From positions 1 through 5,895 of the forward strand of contig DJXY01000169.1 of the NCBI GenBank assembly GCA_002449915.1: a stretch of DNA of 5,895 bases, read 5' to 3'. The stretch comes from Oribacterium sp. UBA6992 (lineage in GTDB: Bacteria > Bacillota > Clostridia > Lachnospirales > Lachnospiraceae). The notes beneath the pieces are model-generated. The model had not been told where the DNA came from. It saw only the letters and a program-made list of their open reading frames with translations, and did not search any database. Below are positions 1 to 4,585 of this stretch, one piece after another. Each line of letters begins with the position of its first letter. Positions within the stretch are counted from its first letter, which is position 1. Both the position numbers and the translations under genes were made by a program.

Positions 1-120
1 GGATAAATGAGAGATGAATAGCAGATCAGTATGAGATCAAAAGTAAATCAATGGTAGATCAATAAGAGATGAATCATAGAACAATAGAGATCAATCGTAA
101 ATAAACAGCGGATGGATGCT
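1..120. repeat. Degenerate 11-bp tandem repeat array (about 11 units)
   Basis: Read from base 1, the sequence divides into 11-bp units with consensus AGATCAATNNN. Units start at 1, 12, 23, 34, 45, 56, 67, 78, 88, 99 and 110; the unit at 78 is one base short. Examples are AGATGAATAGC (12), AGATCAATAAG (56) and AGATCAATCGT (88). The first and last units are the most diverged (GGAT instead of AGAT). The array reaches the left window edge, so it may continue. Because 11 is not a multiple of three, stop codons fall in every frame on both strands and the stretch cannot be coding. It ends about 45 bp before the FHA-ABC gene, so it lies in that gene's promoter or leader region. The period is close to one DNA helical turn. 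The array is plain in the sequence; any regulatory role is inference. Confidence 0.85.
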
Positions 121-151
121 GCAAACACAGTTAATTATATAGGATACATCT

Positions 152-164
152 AAAGAGGGTATGT
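152..164 (+). promoter_or_regulatory. Ribosome binding site of the FHA-ABC gene
   Basis: The purine run AAAGAGGG at 152-159 sits five bases before the ATG at 165. This favours that start over the overlapping out-of-frame ATG at 161, which would be too close to it. The stretch just upstream (131-150) is AT-rich and holds TATATA at 136-141, a possible -10 element. No good -35 box is visible at the right distance, so I do not call a promoter here. Confidence 0.6.
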
Positions 165-1787
165 ATGTCAGATATACTGGATGCACTGAATCAGCCGTGC
201 ATGCTGATGATCCCGGAGGATCATGGAGATCCTTTACAGTTTCGGATTGAGCAGGATATCAAGCTTGGCTCCGGACAGAAATTTCTGAAACGGGAGGCTA
301 AAATCGTCCTTAAAAAGCATCTGCTCGCCAAGGATCAGGGGCTTTTTACACATTACCTTGGATACTGGCATTATAAAAATCTAACCTCCAGGAATTTTAC
401 GACGGTGAATGCTGTGCCGCTTCCTGAGGGGAAGGACATAGAGCTCTCGGATGGAGATGTCATCCGGATCGTGAGAAACAGCGACCATATGGTCATGCTG
501 TTTCTGGAAAAGCATCTTGAAAAAATGGTCTGGAAAACGGTTCCGTTGGATCCGACGAAGGAGAGCATTACGATTTATGGCTTCCAGGGAAAGGGCTGTA
601 TGGATTGTGACCTGAAAAATCCCGATACAGGTTCCGGGCTTTCTAAGCTGGCATCAGGCATGGCGCACGTTGAACTTCACAGGTCTGGTATGTCCTGGAG
701 TATCGCAACGGATCCGGAGAATCAAGAAATTAGCGATGCAAGCAATGATTCGAGCAATGATTTAAAAGGTGATTCAATAGGCAATTCCGGAGGTGATTTG
801 CAGAGTGACTCTGCAAGGGAAGCGGTTTATGTCAACAGAGCGCAGGTCTCTGGCAGCCGGACACTTATGGATGATGATCTTATCGACATCGGTGGGAGCC
901 TGTTTTTGTATCATAAGCATTCGCTCCTATATAATCATGCGGATTACGTGAGAAATGAGCTTACAATCCATATCCGGGAACGGGCAGTGCACAACCTGCT
1001 TCGGAAAAAGGTATTGCTTAAGGACATCAACCTAACCCTGCGCCCGGGGAAGCTTGTGCTGATTCTGGGCGGGTCCGGAGCGGGTAAGACCACATTTATC
1101 AATGCGGTGACCGGCTATGAAAAGGCTAAAGCGGAAATTCGTCTTGGAGATGTGGATCTGTATCGGAATTACCATAAAATAAAGCATGAGATCGGCATGG
1201 TGCCTCAGCAGGTACTGCTCCGGGGTGAGGATACGGTCCGGATGACACTTATGAATGCAGCTGAAATGCGGATGCCCGAGGATGCCACAGCGCTTGAACG
1301 GGAACGTAGAGTCAATGAGATTCTCTCGCTTTTTGGACTTGAGAGTGTTGAAAAGGAGCTTGTCGAGAAGCTCTCCGGTGGACAGCGGAAGCGGCTATCG
1401 ATCGGAGTGGAATTTACGGCAGACCCCTTGCTTTTTGTGCTGGATGAGCCGGATTCGGGACTGGATGGAGTGATGGCACGGGATCTCATGGAACAGCTCC
1501 GTAAGATTGCGGATCAGCATAAAATTGTGATGGTGATTACGCATACGCCGGACCGGGTCATAGATCTTTTTGATCAGGTCATTGTACTTGCTAAAGACAA
1601 GGATCATATCGGACGGCTGGCATTTTACGGATCAATCGCGGAGGCACGGAGCTTCTTTGAGAGAGATACCATGGAGGAAATTGTGCTGGAGGTCAATCCG
1701 GTGCAGGAAGGTGGAGAGGGTCACGCTGACTATTTTATAGAGAAATATAAATCCATGCAAAAAAACGGTTATACAAGTTCAACTTAA
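165..1787 (+). CDS. ABC transporter ATP-binding protein (ABCG/White type) with two N-terminal FHA-like domains
   Basis: Likely the energy-supplying and signal-sensing subunit of a membrane exporter, acting on the cytoplasmic side. Residues 1-120 and about 133-255 each resemble a forkhead-associated (FHA) fold. The first has S75-x-N77...VN and LSDGD near 94-98. The second keeps S164...H168, VN near 223-224, and L234...DD..DIG. The canonical Gly-Arg of a phosphothreonine pocket is not clear in either, so binding may be weakened. Residues 189-216 are a Ser/Asn/Asp/Gly-rich four-residue repeat inserted in the second region. From about 265 comes a complete ATPase: Walker A GGSGAGKT (302-309), Q-loop Q348, signature LSGGQRKR (403-410), Walker B ending LDE (426-428), D-loop GLD (432-434) and H-loop H460. 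The signature and following residues are ABCG-like. The permease gene follows after 69 bp. FHA-ABC-permease is known as a single chain in mycobacterial Rv1747, whose FHA domains are targets of the kinase PknF; no kinase gene is in this window. The substrate is unknown. Confidence 0.92.
   Translation: MSDILDALNQPCMLMIPEDHGDPLQFRIEQDIKLGSGQKFLKREAKIVLKKHLLAKDQGLFTHYLGYWHYKNLTSRNFTTVNAVPLPEGKDIELSDGDVIRIVRNSDHMVMLFLEKHLEKMVWKTVPLDPTKESITIYGFQGKGCMDCDLKNPDTGSGLSKLASGMAHVELHRSGMSWSIATDPENQEISDASNDSSNDLKGDSIGNSGGDLQSDSAREAVYVNRAQVSGSRTLMDDDLIDIGGSLFLYHKHSLLYNHADYVRNELTIHIRERAVHNLLRKKVLLKDINLTLRPGKLVLILGGSGAGKTTFINAVTGYEKAKAEIRLGDVDLYRNYHKIKHEIGMVPQQVLLRGEDTVRMTLMNAAEMRMPEDATALERERRVNEILSLFGLESVEKELVEKLSGGQRKRLSIGVEFTADPLLFVLDEPDSGLDGVMARDLMEQLRKIADQHKIVMVITHTPDRVIDLFDQVIVLAKDKDHIGRLAFYGSIAEARSFFERDTMEEIVLEVNPVQEGGEGHADYFIEKYKSMQKNGYTSST
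729..812 (+). repeat. Intragenic 12-bp repeat encoding a degenerate four-residue repeat
   Basis: Seven in-frame 12-bp units start at 729, 741, 753, 765, 777, 789 and 801. The clearest are AGCAATGATTCG (741) and AGCAATGATTTA (753). They encode residues 189-216, following the pattern x-(N/G/S)-(D/N)-(S/L/A), for example SNDS, SNDL and KGDS. The segment falls inside the second FHA-like region, between its S164...H168 half and its VN/DD half, where FHA folds tolerate long loops. It is probably a flexible, acidic, serine-rich linker that grew by slippage and then drifted. Confidence 0.75.
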
Positions 1788-1800
1788 TTTACATCTGTGA

Positions 1801-1836
1801 GATATAAAAGAAGATATAAAAGAAGAGAAAAAAGAA
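1801..1836 (+). repeat. 12-bp tandem repeat in the spacer between the ATPase and permease genes
   Basis: GATATAAAAGAA occurs twice head to tail (1801-1812 and 1813-1824). A third copy with two changes, GAGAAAAAAGAA, lies at 1825-1836. The 69-bp spacer is almost entirely purine on the plus strand from 1800 onward. The array ends shortly before the permease ribosome binding site AGAGGAG (1844-1850), which is six bases from the ATG at 1857. Each of the first two units carries TATAAA, which could act as a weak -10 element, but no matching -35 box is evident. Confidence 0.8.
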
Positions 1837-1856
1837 GTGAAGCAGAGGAGTGAAGT

Positions 1857-2804
1857 ATGGCTGTGATGGAAAATGTCAATCGTCCTGAGCGGATCGGGCG
1901 GCTTGGTCAGGTCAAGGTCTACCTTGGCAAGCTGTTTCGGATCTTTATCTTTGAGAGAGACTGGAAGGTGCTGCCAATGTCTGCAGCCATATCTCTTATG
2001 GTTGCTTACGTGGTGGGAAACTCCATGCTTGTCAATATGGAAGGGACCTTAACCGGCGCCTTTGCCTTTGTCTGCGTCTGTATCTGGAACGGCTTTTTTA
2101 ATTCCATTCAGGTGGTCTGCCGGGAGCGTGCGATCATAAAGAGGGAGCACCGCGCGGGACTGTTTATCAGCGCATATATCATGGCACACATGCTTTATCA
2201 GGCAGTGATCTGTCTTCTGCAGGTAGTGATTGCCATGACAATCTACCGGCTGTGTGGTATTGCATTTCCCGAGCATGGTATTTTTCTGCCCTTCGGTATG
2301 CTGGAATTTGGATTTACGCTGTGGCTCATTACCTATACTGCTGACATGCTGGCGCTCATGATATCCTGCATTGTGCATAGTACAACAACGGCAATGACTG
2401 TGATGCCGTTTCTGCTTATCCTTCAGCTGATTTTTGCGGGAGTAATTTTCCCTATGGATGCCGGGACCCCGGTGGGCTGCGTTTCCAAACTGACGATCTC
2501 AAAATGGGGAACCAATGTGATCTGCGCAGAGAGCAGATACAACAGTCAGGTTTCCAAGTCTCTCTTTGGGGCTCTCTGGCAGTTTCGGGATGTACCGGAA
2601 ATCGGTAAGATCATTGACTATATTAATAAGGAGGACCTCCGCATGGATATTGACCGCTGGGCGGGCAGTAAGCAGATGGTGCCGGAATATGCCTCCACCA
2701 AAACAAATGTGGCAATATGCTGGGGAATCTTGCTGCTTTTTGCATTTGCGTATGCCGAGATCGGAGTTTTGTTTCTCCTGCGGGTCGATAAGGATAAACG
2801 CTGA
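1857..2804 (+). CDS. ABC-2 type (ABCG-like) transporter permease subunit
   Basis: This is probably the membrane half of the exporter powered by the upstream FHA-ABC protein, working as a dimer in the cytoplasmic membrane. The 315-residue protein has about six hydrophobic segments: roughly 38-57, 64-83, 105-130, 143-172, 178-199 and 285-308. A long, mostly polar loop (about 200-284) lies before the last one, the usual ABC2_membrane layout for the ABCG group. The charged stretch CRERAIIKREHRAG (88-101), between helices 2 and 3, matches the position and flavour of the ABCG coupling helix (E/R...RE). The start is supported by a strong AGAGGAG site six bases upstream. In eukaryotic ABCG proteins and in Rv1747 this domain is fused to the ATPase; here it is a separate gene. 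No accessory or substrate-binding protein lies nearby, which fits export. Substrate candidates for the group are lipids or hydrophobic compounds, but nothing here identifies one. Confidence 0.92.
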   Translation: MAVMENVNRPERIGRLGQVKVYLGKLFRIFIFERDWKVLPMSAAISLMVAYVVGNSMLVNMEGTLTGAFAFVCVCIWNGFFNSIQVVCRERAIIKREHRAGLFISAYIMAHMLYQAVICLLQVVIAMTIYRLCGIAFPEHGIFLPFGMLEFGFTLWLITYTADMLALMISCIVHSTTTAMTVMPFLLILQLIFAGVIFPMDAGTPVGCVSKLTISKWGTNVICAESRYNSQVSKSLFGALWQFRDVPEIGKIIDYINKEDLRMDIDRWAGSKQMVPEYASTKTNVAICWGILLLFAFAYAEIGVLFLLRVDKDKR

Positions 2805-2822
2805 AAAATCATGCTTGATTTT
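2805..2822. terminator. Weak AT-rich hairpin between convergent genes (possible bidirectional terminator)
   Basis: AAAATCA (2805-2811) and TGATTTT (2816-2822) form a perfect 7-bp stem around the loop TGCT. It fills the 16-bp gap between the permease stop and the stop codon of the minus-strand transporter gene, and overlaps the latter. Both arms carry the A/T runs that would serve as U-tracts in either direction. The stem contains only one G-C pair, so it would be weak by itself. I see no better terminator for either gene. Confidence 0.35.
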
Positions 2823-3774
2823 ATTTCCGGATAGTAGAGGTTTGCGCTGGTGCAGAAGCAGTTGCAGGTGCTGTTTTGGCGCTTGCTCTTTGCTTCCCGC
2901 TTATAGAAATCAATACCAGCATGAGAAAAATCGCTGCAAATCCGATGCCGTCTGCAATGGTAAACGGGCTATGCAGAAGGACGGTGCTGATGACTGCGGC
3001 AGTTACAGGCTCGGAAAAGCCATAGAGGATTGCCTTACCGGCACCAATGTATTTTACGCCCTGCATGTAAGCTGTGAATGCAAGTACATTTCCAATCAAC
3101 ACCACACCGGCGATTCCGGCAAGCCCGGGTAAGGTCGGGACATAGTGGTAGGACCATGGATGGAAGATCAGTGAAGCGGTACAGCCGCCCATCAGAAACG
3201 CCCAGCCCTGCATCAGAAAGACCGGATATTTCCGCATGAGGTGCACCGGAACCATATTATAGACGGTGACGGCTAAAGCACTGATGCAGCCGCTGATGAT
3301 CGCGCTGACAGGCACCGCGGTGGAGGACAAGTTCCCATGGGTTGTGATCAGAAATACACCACTTAATGCAAGGACGATGCTTAGAAGCTCCAGTGGACGA
3401 GGCATGCGTTTGCCAAGGATACAGGTAACCAGCAGGATCGTAATCGGCGACAGGTCCTGCATGATGGTGGCTACGCCGGCAGTCGAGAGCTGAATTGTAA
3501 GGAAATAGGTAAACTGGCAGGCGCTGACCCCAATGAGCCCGTAAATGAGAAGCTCAATGGGATCGGTATGCCAGGGGGCAAGCGCCTTTTTGATGCCATT
3601 TCGGAAAATGTACCAGGCAAGCATCAGGATTCCGGCAAGTCCCAGCCGTATGGGCACAAGCCAGCGGGAGTCCATCCCCTGATACTGAAAAAGATACTGT
3701 CCAATGGAGCCGGAGATTCCCCAGCTCATACCTCCGAGGAGTGTGAGCAATGTTCCTTTTGTTCCCTGATTCAT
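2821..3774 (-). CDS. EamA/DMT-family (drug/metabolite) transporter
   Basis: A membrane carrier of the 10-TMS drug/metabolite transporter superfamily, built from two EamA repeats, probably exporting a small metabolite or amino-acid-like compound; the substrate cannot be told from sequence. Of 317 residues, repeat 1 covers about 8-145 and repeat 2 about 155-292. Each has about five hydrophobic helices and the typical motif near its fourth helix: LSPITILLVTCILGKR (108-123) in repeat 1, and SEPVTAAVISTVLLHSP (254-270) in repeat 2. The tail after 293 is a hydrophilic Ala/Thr/Ser/Pro-rich stretch, probably cytoplasmic and disordered. The gene is transcribed opposite to its neighbours. It converges with the permease gene and diverges from maf, so it is probably a single-gene transcript. 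The N-terminus (short lead, then LLGGMSWG) is usual for the family. The nearest purine run, AGGAA, lies only three bases before the ATG, with AGAGG thirteen bases before it, so the ribosome binding site is imperfect. Confidence 0.94.
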   Translation of the reverse strand: MNQGTKGTLLTLLGGMSWGISGSIGQYLFQYQGMDSRWLVPIRLGLAGILMLAWYIFRNGIKKALAPWHTDPIELLIYGLIGVSACQFTYFLTIQLSTAGVATIMQDLSPITILLVTCILGKRMPRPLELLSIVLALSGVFLITTHGNLSSTAVPVSAIISGCISALAVTVYNMVPVHLMRKYPVFLMQGWAFLMGGCTASLIFHPWSYHYVPTLPGLAGIAGVVLIGNVLAFTAYMQGVKYIGAGKAILYGFSEPVTAAVISTVLLHSPFTIADGIGFAAIFLMLVLISISGKQRASAKTAPATASAPAQTSTIRK

Positions 3775-3824
3775 AATTTCCTGGTTGCCTCTTTCTGATG
3801 AAGTCGTTTCAAATACATTCTGCT

Positions 3825-3853
3825 ATTATAACCATCTGAAGATTGCAATACAA
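3825..3853 (-). promoter_or_regulatory. Candidate promoter of the EamA transporter gene
   Basis: On the minus strand a perfect TATAAT (3830 to 3825) is preceded, 17 bases upstream, by TTGTAT (3853 to 3848), which matches half of the -35 consensus. Transcription would begin near 3818 and leave a leader of about 43 nt. The -35 box abuts and shares a base with the -35 box of the plus-strand maf promoter candidate. Confidence 0.5.
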
Positions 3854-3872
3854 TGGGCTATAATTCTATAAT
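3843..3872 (+). promoter_or_regulatory. Candidate promoter of the maf-MATE operon
   Basis: TTGCAA (3843-3848) and a perfect TATAAT (3867-3872) are separated by 18 bases. A second perfect TATAAT lies at 3859-3864, with only a poor -35 (CTGAAG, 3836-3841). The preferred pair would start transcription near 3879 and give maf a leader of about 137 nt. The elements interleave with the minus-strand promoter candidate, so the two divergent units may compete for RNA polymerase. Confidence 0.5.
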
Positions 3873-3927
3873 GTGAACTTGTCTTTAATATTTACATCGC
3901 CTATAATAGCTTATCCAGAGGATTTTG

Positions 3928-3991
3928 AGATGGGGTTTTCAGATGATGTGCCAGAGCACATGTATATCTTTGAGACATATTTTCCCCATCT
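3928..3991 (+). promoter_or_regulatory. Long interrupted hairpin in the maf 5' leader
   Basis: The outer arms AGATGGGG (3928-3935) and CCCCATCT (3984-3991) pair perfectly over 8 bp. Inside, AGAT (3941-3944) can pair with ATCT (3966-3969), and ATGTGC (3946-3951) pairs perfectly with GCACAT (3956-3961) around a CAGA tetraloop. The result is one elongated RNA hairpin separated by internal loops. It ends 24 bases before the maf start codon and 13 bases before its ribosome binding site. The 3' arm is followed by TTATTTATG, only loosely U-rich, so a terminator is less likely than a leader structure. It matches no riboswitch class that I recognise. The pairing is visible; a function is inference. 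Confidence 0.45.
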
Positions 3992-4015
3992 TATTTATGT
4001 CTATGAGGCCTTATT

Positions 4016-4582
4016 ATGCGTACTGTTATACTTGCGTCGCAGTCTCCGAGGAGGGAGCTGCTTCAACAGATCGGAATCGAACCGGTCATTGAACCAAGCC
4101 ATATTGTTGAGGAAATCCGTGCAACCGATCCCGGAGAGGTGGTGCAGGAGCTTGCTTTACAGAAGGCAGAGGATATTGTCAGGCAGCATCCGCAGGAAGC
4201 GTGCATTGTCGTCGGTGCGGATACGGTGGTTTCGATTGATGGCAAAATCCTTGGGAAGCCCAAAACACATGCAGCGGCGTATGCCATGATTTCGGAGCTT
4301 CAGGGGAGAGAGCATCAGGTGTATACCGGTGTGGCAGTGCTTTTTCCAAATCAGGAGCATAAGGCTATCCGCTTTACGGTACGGACGAATGTTTCGGTCT
4401 ATCCGATGACGGAGGAGGAAATTCGTACATACGCGGAGTCAGAGGAACCCATGGACAAGGCGGGAGCCTATGGGATCCAGGGAACATTTGCAAAATATAT
4501 CCGTGGGATTGACGGCGATTACAATACGGTGGTAGGACTACCGGTAGCAGAGTTGTATCAGAAGATTAAGGGGTGGCTGTAA
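4016..4582 (+). CDS. maf: Maf family nucleoside triphosphate pyrophosphatase (probably dTTP/UTP type)
   Basis: A cytoplasmic house-cleaning enzyme that splits non-canonical or excess nucleoside triphosphates into monophosphate and pyrophosphate; Maf was originally linked to septum formation in Bacillus. The 188-residue length is normal for the family. The N-terminus has the hallmark LASQSPRRELL (6-16). Further motifs are GADTVV (67-72) with the metal/catalytic Asp D69, GKILGKP (76-82), VYTGV (102-106), EPMDKAGAYGIQG (144-156) and the C-terminal GDYNTVVGLP (167-176). The DKAGAYGIQG form and the ending resemble the YhdE-like dTTP/UTP branch more than the YceF-like m7GTP branch; this subgroup call is inference. 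The start is fixed by the family N-terminus and by GAGG (4005-4008), seven bases upstream. The MATE gene begins three bases after the stop, so the two are almost certainly co-transcribed. A likely promoter and a structured leader lie upstream. Confidence 0.96.
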   Translation: MRTVILASQSPRRELLQQIGIEPVIEPSHIVEEIRATDPGEVVQELALQKAEDIVRQHPQEACIVVGADTVVSIDGKILGKPKTHAAAYAMISELQGREHQVYTGVAVLFPNQEHKAIRFTVRTNVSVYPMTEEEIRTYAESEEPMDKAGAYGIQGTFAKYIRGIDGDYNTVVGLPVAELYQKIKGWL

Positions 4583-4585
4583 GAT

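Noticed and set aside
24..92. Four GATC sites as a possible methylation-controlled switch.
   Set aside because: They are a by-product of the AGATCAAT repeat unit, and nothing in the window indicates a Dam-type methylase.
1759..1765. A run of seven A near the end of the FHA-ABC gene as a possible slippage or programmed frameshift site.
   Set aside because: It lies eight codons from the stop, there is no downstream stimulatory structure that I can see, and the adjacent frames do not lead into the permease gene.
2566..3132. A 188-codon plus-strand reading frame spanning the end of the permease gene and the antisense of the EamA gene.
   Set aside because: It crosses two well-supported genes in other frames and its Cys/Arg/Ser-rich translation resembles no protein family.
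3575..3590. GGC...GCC followed by TTTTT on the plus strand, resembling a terminator.
   Set aside because: The stem is only three to four base pairs and lies antisense within the EamA gene.
3930..4289. A reading frame starting at ATG 3930 with a good AGAGGA site at 3917-3922, running out of frame into maf (also open from GTG 3873).
   Set aside because: Most of it is a shadow of maf in another frame. The part before maf overlaps the leader hairpin and shows no recognisable protein features. The good ribosome site makes it worth noting but not enough to call a gene.
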